From the NCBI GenBank assembly GCA_036023115.1, contig JAYKKT010000040.1:2539501-2603500 (forward strand): 64,000 bases of DNA, read 5' to 3'. Under the pieces are notes generated by a model. That model had not been told where the DNA came from and ran no database searches. It worked only from the letters and a program-made list of their open reading frames with translations. The translations under genes and the position numbers were made by a program. Origin of the DNA: Brasenia schreberi. Lineage: Eukaryota > Streptophyta > Magnoliopsida > Nymphaeales > Cabombaceae. Position 1 is the first letter of the stretch. Each line of letters opens with the position of its first letter. Shown here piece after piece: positions 23,519 through 35,581 of the stretch.

Positions 23519-25112
23519 TAGTCAGTCTGGCCTTGCCAGCTCTTTATGAATGTTGGTGTTGCTCAAATTGCCTGATCAATGTTCACTGGTTCGGCGTACT
23601 TGGAAGATTCCTTGCTGCTTTTTTATGTCAAGCTGGTTATGTTTCGGCAAGAATGTTTGTTCTTGGAGCAGCTCACAGAAGCATGGTGGTTCATCAATCA
23701 TCAAAATTGTGTATATAGTTTGGGGAGGCATTCTCTAAAGTACAAAATTTTGTTGTCCTAAGTCGTGAATAAATTTGTATTTTGGATGATGAATCTGAAG
23801 CCAAAACCAGTTTTTGTCGAGTTTGTGGCAGGCATCTGTTAAGACCAGATGAAAACCCTAGTGTTCATGGGAAAAATATTTTCTCGACTCCTGTGCATGT
23901 ATTGAGAGCTTGAGTGTGGTGGTTGCGAAAGCGTGAATCGTGTTTAAGAAAGGGAATGATAAGCGAACGACAATGGGTAGTATTTCAAAATGACGCTTTG
24001 AGTGTTATTCTGCTCAATGCATGTGTGAACTTAGAGAGAGTCCCTCCCACCCCTTACGGTGCTTATTCATCTTTCACATGATTGTGCATAAACGGTCTGG
24101 AAAACAGCAACCAATATTTACGTTGATTACTATGCTTTTCTCGTTGTGGGTTAGTGGTTGGTATTGCTGATAGTTTGATTGCATGCAATTAAGAGGTGAC
24201 TACCATGACCTTACGTAGGAAACCTGAGGGTTGAGGTGGTACTACTCCATGTAGATTTGGTTTTCGAATTCAACCATCTTCGTTTGCTGAAAATATTCAG
24301 ATGATCAGCCCAACCCAATTGCATCAAATTGAAATGAATTGGCAAATTTCATTGCAAAAGAATGCCGAAATAATGGACTTTTACAAACGATAATGAGAGG
24401 AACTAGTATAGGAAGGCCTGTATTGGTGTGTGGACGAATAATTTTCAGACGAATTCAATTCGATATCCACCAATTCAAGCTGATTCGGATAACTGGTGCT
24501 ATTAGTGGCAATGACTGTCAAAAGGGTTGTTATTATCATCGTATTTTTTCGTGTAGTGACAACAAAGACTGTTGATATAAAGTGCATTTTTCGGACCAAA
24601 TCGTTTCTAAATAACCAGTTCAAGCTGATTCTTACAGCTGCTGCTACTCGTGGGTCTGGAAAATGACCGTTGGGATCGCAACCAGATGCTGTTACCCACT
24701 AAACTTAAACCCCTTGGCGGTCCATAGCTGGAGTCGAGAACAAGGTTCGGTAAGAACACTAAAATTGCGGGCTCAAAACTAAGCTTTCGAGCTGGTTGGA
24801 TGCTAACATGATCACATATTAAAATTACATGCAGTGGATATCCGTTAAGCAACTGCATCTATTCAATTCAGGTGCAAAAGAGAAGGTATATCAAACACAA
24901 ACAGGAAAAAATGAACAATTATGGTTACTTTTGATAATTATATCTTTTCTTGGCCAACTTTGATGAGGTGTGTTGGTTGTGTTAATTCGGTTAATAATGT
25001 ATAACTGTACATGTTTGTTTAGATCCATAAAGCAGTTTTTGCAATCTGATCTTTCATTGTATGAAGATAATCCATCTTGATATCTTCATTTGTCTTGATG
25101 TTCTGTCTTAGG
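23519..25112. other. 3' flank of the TRM-like gene; no further gene seen
   Basis: No coding region is supported on either strand. The first few hundred bases are presumably the 3' untranslated region. A polyadenylation site cannot be fixed by eye. Confidence 0.45.
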
Positions 25113-25302
25113 TGAAAATACACCACCAGTATCAGGAAGCCTCAATGATCCTGACAAGTCTGGTTCTAGGGGGTGTTGGCCTACTTTGGGGTTAAGGCTC
25201 TCCAGCCACGGATTTTCTCCATTCACAAGACTTGAACTCAAGACCTTGCTTAAGGGGGGAAGTGCCAAACCACTTGAACCAACCAAGCATTGTTTCTCTT
25301 GA
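25113..25302 (-). mobile_element. Au-type SINE
   Basis: On the minus strand it reads tggtttggcacttccccctt, then 'gtcttgagttcaagtcttgtg' (B box), then gaatggagaaaatccgtgg, 'gagagccttaacccc' and 'agtaggcc'. This order and wording match the Au SINE family known from many flowering plants, and the length of about 190 bases fits a near full-length copy. A truncated copy lies at 42321-42410. Confidence 0.75.
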
Positions 25303-26169
25303 TTACTTTTTTGGTTGATGATCGACTTCCCAGCACCTGGTACCACAGAGCTTTATTATTGGTGTAGTATTCAGTGGAATCTTCTTACCAAAAGAACACA
25401 TTATGTTCCTCTCAACTTCAACAAATTTGCATAACAATAATTCATTTCAATAATTATATACACAAGTTTGGTGCACCTCGGAAATTATGAGGTGGGTGGC
25501 CATGACATCGAGACATGCATGACCATGTTTTAATGGTGAGAGAGAAAACCTCAATGTTACATAAATTCAACTAAATCAAAGTACAAAGCCAAACACCACG
25601 GGTGAGATGAAAGCTACTCGTTCATGCAACTATGCCAATAATGAACTAAGCGTGGTCCAAATCAAAGTCAAACCACGAGCAGCTTTGTTTAATCTCCTAC
25701 AACTAGGCGACATCGCCATATTTCACCATCCATTCTAGAGATCATGAATCCCTGTGATCATCGACGACGATAATGCCTTGTCACCAATCACTGTATTAAA
25801 TCATCTCTCCGAGGTAATATTCAAGATTGGGAGTGCTCGTTTTCTTTACAAAACTTGTTTTCTGCTTTCCCTTCTCGTATGGTTTTCTTGAGGTTCGAGA
25901 GTCGCCACTCTGACCCCTCCAGTACGATCTGTAATGAACTAGAAAAACAAAAACTGACAGAAGAAGTCGGATCCAATGAGATCAGGTCCACATCCAATCT
26001 CTATCACCACAAATCCAACTCCTCAGGCCGCCAAACTTACACAGCAAGATTCCAGTGGGCGCCGACGGTGCCGATATCTCTCAATCTCTAGCGCCCACGT
26101 CGCGCGATGAAGCAATGCTGACGTAGAATGCTAACCTGCCCTTCTGTTGGACGCGTGTATACTGGACAA

Positions 26170-26400
26170 TGGTAGATGGCCTGTGGAGAGACCTGATCTG
26201 GGCCGTTGATGAGTGTGCCGAGTCATCAGGAAGTCAGAGAGAGAGAGAGAGAGAGAGAGTTCTGAGTCGGGGGGTTGCAGCTTCCGTTCGCCTTCGTGGG
26301 ATTCAATATCAGAAACACCGAAAAATCAAGTTCGGGAGAAAACCCATGCTCCCCATCTCCTAAATCTTTTAGGTTATCCGGATTCTTTGATCTTCTCCTT
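26170..26400 (+). promoter_or_regulatory. probable first (non-coding) exon of the CTD-phosphatase-like gene
   Basis: A GC-richer block with a (GA)n run (26235-26260) and pyrimidine-rich sequence looks like a plant gene start. The next likely exon begins after tgtcctag at 28479 and carries the ATG at 28582, so a leader intron of about 2 kb is implied. The donor of the leader exon is uncertain. The block could instead belong to a short unrecognised transcript. Confidence 0.4.
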
Positions 26401-27452
26401 CAGCAATGTGATTTTTGTTGGTATGTTGGTTCTCTTTGTTTTTCTTTTGTCTGTTGGTTTGGAAGTTCTCAGATCAACCATCTTCTTGTTTTGTGCTTGT
26501 GGAGGATTTTGTGTTTCTAATCAGGTTTATGCGTTTTCTTGCTATTATGTTGTTGGTTTCTCTCTTCCATCTTCCTTTATTTGGTTCCTGTCAGTAGTCA
26601 ATTTTGGTGCAATCCCTTTGTTTGGCGGGACAGTGGCTCCCCATGAAGGAATTTCCCTATTTTCTGAACAAGGTACTTTCTTGGTGAAGATTGTGAATGT
26701 CTAAATTTTGTTTGATCGAGTCTTGGAGCTTCTGGTTTCATGATTAGCTGAATGGTGTTATGAAGTCCGTGGGGGTGGGGCTATGTTGATGAGAGTAGTC
26801 TCTTTTTCTTTTTTCCAAGTATGTGCAGCATAAGAAGTCCTCATTCTAGGTCAATTTTGAAGGTTTAGGTGAAGATCACATTTTAATGTGCTCATGTTCA
26901 AGATCTAGGTGGTCATTCATGTAGTCTAGATTTGGTGTGATTTGACATGTGCAATCAGAGAGAGCTAAATGAAAGGTGTATCTTTGTGATTAGAAACACT
27001 CTAGTTGTGCAATCTTTTCCCTCTTTGCTTTGATTTTCTGAGAGAAGGTTGTGGTTGCACAGTTCTTGGGGAAAGGGGGAAAGGAGAAGATTTCCGGTAG
27101 ATGAGAAGCTCTGGCACTAGTCTTCAATCGGGAAATCACCTGTGCAACATACACTTTAATTTTATGCTATTTGGAGTCTGAAACTTATTTTCCAAATCCA
27201 TCAAGCGGTATTAGAAAAACAACCAAGAAACAACAAAGAAAAATTATGGTTTGTCTTTGGATTTTTGCCTGTTGCCTTCTGTTGGTTGTATATTAGAACT
27301 TATTCTACCAGCCTATGGTTGCTTCCTTCCTATGCATGATATGTTAGTCAGTTGAAAGTTAACATATTCAACATGATTTTCTTACAATTATTCACAGCAT
27401 GTCGTTTATTTCAAAAATCTGTTCTATCCTTTTTTTCACTAGATCCTTGACG

Positions 27453-28104
27453 CAGTGTTATCTATCACATCATATCGTACGATACAATATACCATGTTGT
27501 ATCACATGACATAACTTATCGTTATGTATCATGCAATACAATATGTATCATATGATACAAGGTGTATCGTACAATACAAGCGATACATCCTGAGCCTTTT
27601 ATTAAAGCCTGCTGGTCGAACAGAACCCCGTGTTTCCACATGGTTTTTGGCTTTCGTCCGCCTCTTTCAACTGCTCTAAAGCGACTTTCAGCTAGGGTGG
27701 GGCATTTCTGATGGTTTTAAGGGTCTCCAACACCACCATCACTCCAGTTGTGACAACACCGACAATCCGGTGGTTGTGGTATAACTTTTTTTGTGTTATT
27801 TGTTTTTTTCTTTTTTGAATGACAATATATGAAGTGCATGAATATCTTTTCATTGTATTTATGAAGTGGGAGACACTCTATTTAATAGTGATGGATGAAT
27901 ATTTACTCAACTTATCAATTATATGAATTGAAAATTGAATGCTTATACATTGAAAATTGAATGGTGATTGATGAATATTTACTCAACTTGTGAATTATGA
28001 ATTGTTTAGAATTAGTGTGATTTTTTCTGTTTTTTTTTCAATTTTTTAGTATTAAAAAATTATATGGTGTGATACGATGCACGATACGATACGAACAACA
28101 CTGC
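27453..28104. mobile_element. candidate DNA transposon relic with CAGTGTT ends
   Basis: The left end cagtgttatctatc and right end gaacaacactg are inverted at the outer seven bases. Both ends are followed inwards by runs of 'atcgtacgatac' and 'gatacgatacga'. The CAG.G start resembles hAT-type ends. No 8-base target duplication is visible and no transposase is encoded, so it would be a non-autonomous relic. It lies in the inferred leader intron of the following gene. Confidence 0.4.
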
Positions 28105-28581
28105 TGTGGAGTTCTAACTTGGATGCAGTGCATTATTGTGGGGGAACATTACACCCCCTAGTAAAAGATTTGATGAAGGTATTGGCTGGCTGTTGTCTAC
28201 CCAGCACCCTCCTTTTATCCGTGATTGGACCGACTATGCCTTTATCTGTGATTGGACCGACTATGTTAAGGAGATTCCTCACCATAGGCTGTGTTTTGCA
28301 AAATTTCTACTTATGACAATTAATTTGTGTCATAAACTATATTTTTCTTATTTTCATGTCATCAATTTTCTTCTCATATTCCTGTTTCATTTTCAAATTT
28401 GTGTATTATATAATTATATTCAATGATCTACAATTGTTGACCTACAAATAATGATTTTAAACTGGTTATTTGTCCTAGGATTTAGTAAACACAAGAACAA
28501 CATGAATTCCAAAAAGGAGTTCTTCCAGTAGGAAGCTGCTGCAAGAACCCAGAAGCACCTTCATATGAAAGAGCAATACAA

Positions 28582-31500
28582 ATGAAGACTAGACAAAGAC
28601 GAAGCCCAGCAAGAAAAAGAACTGGTTTTGGTGAATGCTCACAATCAAATAAAATAGCAAAGGATTCTCAGTGTCAACCCAAAACATGCCCACAAGCTGT
28701 AGAGTTGAGACCTCCTTCAGTCGACATGAATCAGGCTGGTAAGAAGCTGCAGTATTTGTGGATAAGTGTTTCTTTTTTCTTTTTTGCTTCTAAACATTGG
28801 TCGTCTTCCCAGAGTTCCAAAAGCAAGAAGTAATTTTTCTAACTAAAACTTTCAGCGTCAAATTCTCCTGGTACAAAGTACCTGAAGATTTTGTTACTAA
28901 ATATTCTCCACTTCTCTGGTTTTTAAGATCTATGCTTTTATGTTAAATGGAGATTGTTCTTGTCCAAATCTCTCAGCCTCTTAGGATGCCTCATTTTTAA
29001 ATAGGAAAAGAATTGATCTGCAGCCTTGAATCCCTTACGAACCAATGGATGTAATAATTAAGGCAAGATAGAGTGCCTAGGTCGGTTTGGTAGAGGATAT
29101 CCCTAGAAATCTAGGCCTGTTTGGTTCAATGCAACTTTGAACTATGGAACACTTGCCTTCCATTTGGGTAGTTGACGAAGCTGAGTATTCTTGTTCCTCT
29201 CAATATCTCTGTTTTCAGAGGTTTTCATGATTTTGTATGTGTCTACTGTCTTTCTGTTGATCAGATCTCAACCAAATCCTGTTTATTTTACTTACAAAAG
29301 AGTGCATCTATGAGGGAGAGGAAATTAATGTGCGCTTCATTTGAGGTTATAAGATGCATCTGAAGATGTTAGGCATTTAAATACAAACCAAGTTATTATA
29401 AGTGATGTTTCAACATTTTATAAAACTTATCCCCTTTTTCTTTTCATATAACATTTGCTTTGTTTTACTTTTCTCCCTCCAATAGCAGTGAATGTTTTTA
29501 TTGGAGCCCGTAGTTTTACCAGTTCAGGTGACTGTTGAAGTTTTATTATCACTGTCCTCTGCTAAATGCAGGCCCATGCAATTCAATTCCTTGTGATGAT
29601 TGTGAACTCTCTGAAGCTTCTAACTGTGCTGACACATTATTTAATGTGAGTATCTGAAGTTTTCAAACCTTTTTGTTGTAATTATTTGACTTGATGTGTT
29701 GTTAGATACTTGGGCTAGATATAAGATGGATTAACTCACATGGTTCTAATATTAACAAAGCTGAGTATCACATAGGATTCTTTTGATATGCCTGGACTTG
29801 TTTCCACACAAGATAGATGCAACACGGTCCCATCTAGATTGAAACTTGCAAACCAAATGTGACAAAGTGCTGTTACAATATTCTCATCAGGTTCGTCATG
29901 TACAGGTCTGGTTTTCTGTATTCTTAAAGGGCTGTTTGTTTTATTGGTCCATGAGGCGCAGCTGGATCAGCCCAGGCCCATGCGCCATATCCCTGAGGGG
30001 CACCATGCAGGCCCTTGCATTTTAGTGTAAATTGAATGTGTGGGACTGCACGATGCCAATTTTGGGGGTCCACGTAGTTCTGCCTGCACATTCAAGCTGC
30101 CCACAAAGACCTCCATGGACCAGGATGAACTGAAGTAAATTATACCCTGATATGCCTGCAATACTAGATAGCTATTTCAGAGCCACAATCCAAATTGCAG
30201 GAACTGAAAGGTATTGTTCTCAGCCTGCATGACTTGTTGTAGAGCAAGTCAGGATGCCTGGCCATTGCCAAATGGACGGATTTTATCTTAGAGCCATGCT
30301 TCATGTAGGTCCAAGTTGAGCCAAACTAGGCCTATCAGAAAACCACGGTGTTTGGGGCTATTTGAGTGTTGGTCGTGTTTTTTTTAAATCTCAAGTCATT
30401 CCGAAGCCCATTCAGATTGACCAAGTAGATTCTAGGAAGAATGTGGATAGATCTATTGCCAATTTTGATAATTTATGCTCAAAGCCACGTGCTTTTGGGT
30501 ACTATAAGCCACAAGGATCAGTCGGTCAACCAATAGTTAGTCCTTTAAGGATAACTATAACCTATAGGAACCTTAAAATTTATAGAGGGTCTAACATCCA
30601 TGGGACCTGAATTATCGTTAACAGAAACAGGTGCGGTTACTGGTAGAGGAGGAGAAATTTGTACAGTTAACCAAAGGGGTCAATGGTTTCGTGTGCCTTT
30701 CATATTTGAATCAGGTTTTAGAAGTTGTTGAAATGCATTTTTAATGAATTATGGTGCCTTAAATGATCAGTATGAGTTCCTAAATACATGAAAAAGGTAC
30801 CTACTTCATACATATGTCAATAAACAAAATAATATACAAAAGTACTTAATTAAGTTATGACGTTTTCTAGAAGTCATAAATATTTAAATCTTAAAAATTA
30901 TTTATTATAATAATGAAACTATTTTTATGCGCAAATGTTGATTGAAAAGTCTATGGGACATGTCGTGTCTCACTGGATCAAGCCAGAACTCCAAACCTGA
31001 GCATGTTTGGTGAGGAGAGTACTACCAGGTGATCTGTCAGGAAGTCATTGTATTACACCCTCTAGCCAACCCCACCTCCGATGGAAAAAGGTTTAATTAA
31101 GGTTACGGTTAGGGATTTCAATTGAGTGGAAGAATATATTCAAACAATGTTAAAATTGGTGGCAATATTTGGCAACACATTTATTTGCCAATACGGTATT
31201 CAAGCAACTTATGGCATCGTTAAGATCACCAAGTTTTGTAGTCTATAGGCTTTATGAAACTTATATTATGCTTAGGGTGTTGTCACCTGGTCGTGGCAAT
31301 GTCATTATCTGTTTTTCTGCAGTATTTGTAACTCAGAAGTCTATGTTAGCTGCTGTGGGTTGTTGTTGGTCAATTATGAGGAACCAAAATGCTCACTTCG
31401 TTAATTTTGCTTGAAACCTTTATAAGAATTCTTTTTGTTTCCTGAAATTTTTCTGAGACATAATTGCTTTTATATTTTATTTTACAGTAAGGTGGTGTCA

Positions 31501-33603
31501 CTGTCTTGTACAAAGAGATTATTCTTGATCTTTTCAATGTTTAAAATTTTGACATCTCCCTTACAGGTACCACTACCAGCCACATCTTCATATTTATTGG
31601 AGACAATATTCTCTCCTACACTAGAGCCTGCCGAATTTCAACGTCAAAAGCTAGTTTACAGTTGTGCTAGTATGTCACCTGATTGATTAAGCGTTCATTA
31701 TTGTTCATATTTGTCCTATCCTTTTCAGTTTTTTTAGAATTTGTTTTGTTAATATTCTTATATCCCTTTTCCTTTCCTTTTCTATTAGTTATGGATTCGT
31801 GCATGTTTTTCACTTTTAGTTACATTAAGTTTTGGAGTTAACTGTATTGATCATAGTAGTCACTTGTTGGACCAACATGGCATTGCATTCCTATGCTTCG
31901 TCCTGTGCTTTCCTCCTACTAACTGTGCTGAAACTCTTAACTCCCTAATATAATTTCTTGGTGTTCTGATTACTGAGTACACTGAACTGAATGACATTTG
32001 GTTTTGGCAGTTCCAGATGTTGAAAATCCTGCTGTCCCAGATTTGGTTTGTGATGAAACCGATGATAGCTGTGGCAGTTTGTTGGACGATGAAGATTTCA
32101 GTTCTTCATGCTTCCGTGATGCTAATGTAAGCACTGCTAGTTTATCTGCTGCTGAAGATGTTTGCCCAGATGAGACCCTTGTCTCTTATTCTGGTCTTGA
32201 AGATGAATTTATCCATCCAGAAGTGATCTTTGATGTATCTGACCGGTGCATGATACTTCCTTTTCTGAAAGACATTGCAGTAACTAATGGAGTTGATGAT
32301 GCCGAATCTAATGAAGGTGCTATACTGGATTCTGATGGTGCATGCTTATTTATGGCAGTTCACCAGGCCAGAGCAACTCAGCAGCAAATAGGCTATAATT
32401 GCTGCTATGAGGGCATTGAGGATATCAGCTGTTTTGATCCGCAGCTATTTATTTCTAATTGTTTGGACATATCTGAAGCAGTTCCTTCTTATTTGCCGTT
32501 GTTGTTGCCAAACCAGACAAGAAAAAGGAAGCTTATCACTCTAGTCCTTGATCTTGATGGTAAGGAAGCTGCAACCTTTTCCAAACTCTTCTATTCATGA
32601 ATGTTGTTTCTGTGGCGTTACTTTGAGCATGAGTTTGACTTCTTTGCCCATGGTGAAGCCAATCTAAGGGTATTAAGAAAAACTTGCATTCCTCTGGGGT
32701 TGATTGTGTACAGAATGTTAGGTAGACCATCTGATCACTGGACTCCTGAATTATATTGCCTTTCAATATGTTGAAGCAGTTTACAGATTTTATTGTTGCT
32801 CCACTTTGTAAACATGACAATGACTAAATGTTTCAATGTAGAATCACGACAATGATTGAATTTTTCAATGTGAAATCATGAACACCTGAATTTAAAATGT
32901 TTGATATTTTTGGTCCAGAAACACTTGTCCACTCTACCCTGGACTATTGTCCTGATGCAGACTTCACCTTCCCTGTGTACTTTGATATGAAGGAGCAGAC
33001 AGTCTATGTTCGCCAGAGGCCCCATCTCTACACGTTCCTGGAAAGAGTGGCACAGATGTTTGAAATCATCATTTTCACAGCTAGTCAGAGCATATATGGG
33101 GAACAGCTGCTGAATATATTGGATCCTGACCAAAAGATTATTTCTCAGCGTGTCTACCGCGAGTCCTGCATATTTTCACAAGGCAGTTATATGAAGGACC
33201 TTACAGTTTTAGGACGGGACCTGGCGAAAGTCGTGATCATCGATAACACCCCTCAGGTTTTCCACCTTCTTAAGTTGTCTGTCATTGTCCCTCTTGAACT
33301 TTAGGTGGTATTTGAGTTGCTGGCATTAGATGGTCCCTTCATTAATTTGGAGAAATGTTGGATTTACAGATCTACGCCTTTATTATGATCTTGTCTTTTC
33401 CAACACTCTAAACATGAAGTATGATTTCTCTCTGACCATTTCAGGTTTTCCAGTTACAAGTTAACAATGGAATTCCTATTGAGAGCTGGTTTGATGATCC
33501 TACGGATTCTGCGCTACTCTCCATACTTCCCTTCCTCGAGACACTTGCCTCTGCTGATGATGTGCGGCCTATAATCGCAAAGCGGTTTGGCACACGAGAC
33601 TGA
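28582..33603 (+). CDS. SSP4: SCP1/SSP4-like RNA polymerase II CTD phosphatase
   Basis: Coding exons 28582-28738, 29572-29645, 31567-31669, 32011-32559, 32919-33256 and 33445-33603 join in phase into 459 residues, close to the size of Arabidopsis SSP4. All introns are GT-AG. The C-terminal third is an FCP1/NLI-interacting (HAD-type) phosphatase domain. Its catalytic DLDET motif (residues 292-296) is split by the exon 4/5 border, followed by LVHSTL, FVRQRP-like YVRQRPHLYTFLERV, IIFTASQSIYG and VVIIDNTPQVF. SCP-type enzymes dephosphorylate serines of the polymerase II C-terminal repeat in the nucleus. The long N-terminal part is acidic and poorly conserved, as in SSP4. The ATG at 28582 is taken as start because it opens the frame behind an acceptor at 28479. 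A short upstream ATG (28502) is out of use in this frame. The gene symbol rests on architecture, not on a search. Confidence 0.88.
29928..30140. mobile_element. candidate MITE in intron 2 of the SSP4-like gene
   Basis: The left part gggctgtttgttttattgg and 'tccatgaggc' has an imperfect inverted partner on the right (ctccatggaccaggatgaac). The 'gggctgttt' opening resembles ends of small plant DNA transposons. Divergence is high and no target duplication was found. Confidence 0.3.
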
Positions 33604-35581
33604 AGATGGCTGTTCCATAATAACTCTGCAATTTTCGTACTGCTGATCGTCCGTCAAGCTACCCTTCTCGATCTTACACACTTCTAATTCTGGCGTTGGA
33701 ATAATCTGAAGAATAAATCTGTCAATCTCGTGCACGCTACAACTTGTCAAGCTAATGAAGAAAGCACTATGATCTTATTTCTCTTCCTACAGTTGATTGC
33801 GGAGATTCATTCACAAAGTTCCACGCAATAAACTGGCTCAGCTATTGATTGTTGAAATTGTTGCAGTGGGTTGTATTTTGTCTTCCTCTTGAAATGCATG
33901 TATGATGATGTGATCAATATGGAAATTTTGCTATTAATAAAATTGGTAATGTTGCTTTCATGAAATTTCTGTAGAAATTTTACACCTGTTTGTGGTTTGT
34001 TGCTACCTTGATATTTCGTTACATGCAGATGTTTCACCTCTGCTGGATTGTCTCTACAAGTTTTCTTGACAAGAAAACAATTACTTCCAGAGAAGTAGAA
34101 TTCAGTTGTCACAATCTTTGTAGTTTTGCAAACCAACGGGCTTATATCTTTCATCTTCATTCCACGGATAGGAATGTTCTTGATTACGTTTTCAAGTCTT
34201 TGCACTAAGCTTAACATTAGCCGTGCATTTTCTCACACTATGTGGGGTTCGCGCCCTTGTACTCATAGGAGGCCACTATCCTATTACAGTCCTTACTCAT
34301 CATGCTGGACTTCTGATGGGATCAAGTTGCATTCATGCTCAAAGATTCATAGCCCCTGATAAACGATTGAAAATATTTACAAGACCTGTTGGCCACCACA
34401 ACACCATGCTCTCCTTTGAATCTTTACCAACCATTGAATTTCCAAGCCCCTTTCATGCAAGAAGACAAACCGAACTCTCACTCTTTTTCTATTTCAAAAG
34501 TCCAAACTGTTTGCAATATCCATGTCAAGGCTAAAGAGAACTGCGTCATGAAGCAATTCACCCAGGTACGCTTTTACAAAACGTGCACACAAATCTAAGT
34601 TGAAACATGAGTTCGACACCCAGGGCCTGACTCTGGTGGGGATCTGCCTAACCCCAGTTTCCCTATCATAAAGAAAAAGCTTTGCAACAATAACTACCCA
34701 AAAAATGAAAAAAAAGGATTACTTTTGTACCCATCACCAAAACCAAAACCAGGTCTTCAGGTTGGCTATAGGGACTTCCAACTGCATTGAGCTCAAAATC
34801 TTACGCAATATTAGCATCTAACTCTAGAGAAGGTGAAATACATGTTATACCATCTCATTACAGCACTCTAGAGGATTTTCTCTTTGCTTTCCTCTCTCTC
34901 TTAAAGTTATCGCTGTCCAGTTTCTCACACCTGACTGGAGCTCTATATGACAACCTCTCCAACCGTACAAACTACCTCAAGCGCATCCCTCGTCTCACTA
35001 GAAATGCACCAACTCTTTCCCTTGTAACCTGGGATACGATCTAACACACCAACACCACTCCATCTGGCATGCAAAATAGAACTAGAAAAAATGAAGCCAA
35101 CGAAAGTCTAAACAGTGTTCTATAACATCGGAACGGAGCCTCTAACAACAGCTTAAAGTTGCCAACAAAAATTATTGTTATTCTTGTAATGTCCATTGTT
35201 ATCATTTAAAAGAAAACTCCCATAACAAAAAGAGGGTGACAGCATCCTGCGTATGAGACGGTGCACAGGGTATTCCTTTGTAACCCAATAGCGAAAGAAG
35301 AAAACAGAAAACCGGCAGCAACAATTAGGATGTTTTCGGAGCATCAACACAAACACAAGGATCAAATTTACAATGGCGTTCTAGAAGTTCTACAATTAGT
35401 ACAGGCAACCCAATTGCCAAGCTAGAGCTTGACTCCTAAGATCATGTAAATCAACAACCATCAGCCAGGAACAAGAGAATTAAACTAACTCTTCATAAGT
35501 TTCTCCTTCATTTGATAGTCTGCTGAACAGCTTCCACAGCACAGCCTGGGTCGTGCTCCTACGTGGTTTCCCTTAAGCGTC
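33604..35581. other. intergenic, between convergent genes; SINE fragment near 34600-34690
   Basis: The first part is the 3' flank of the phosphatase gene and the last part that of the kinase gene, which face each other. A SINE-like piece (gagttcgacacccagggcc, then ggggatctgcctaacccc) stands near 34600-34690. A block near 34785-34830 shares 'atattagcatctaactc' wording with 43690-43735. No gene is seen. Confidence 0.5.

Noticed and set aside
25855..26704. Overlapping frames near 26 kb as separate small genes
   Set aside because: No protein-like conservation pattern is recognised. The GA-rich and GC-richer block looks like the start of the following phosphatase transcript.
30950..31100. Repeat shared with 37960-38090 (ctgtgagaggagagt-like wording)
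   Set aside because: Some words are shared, but the match is short and broken. I could not define boundaries.
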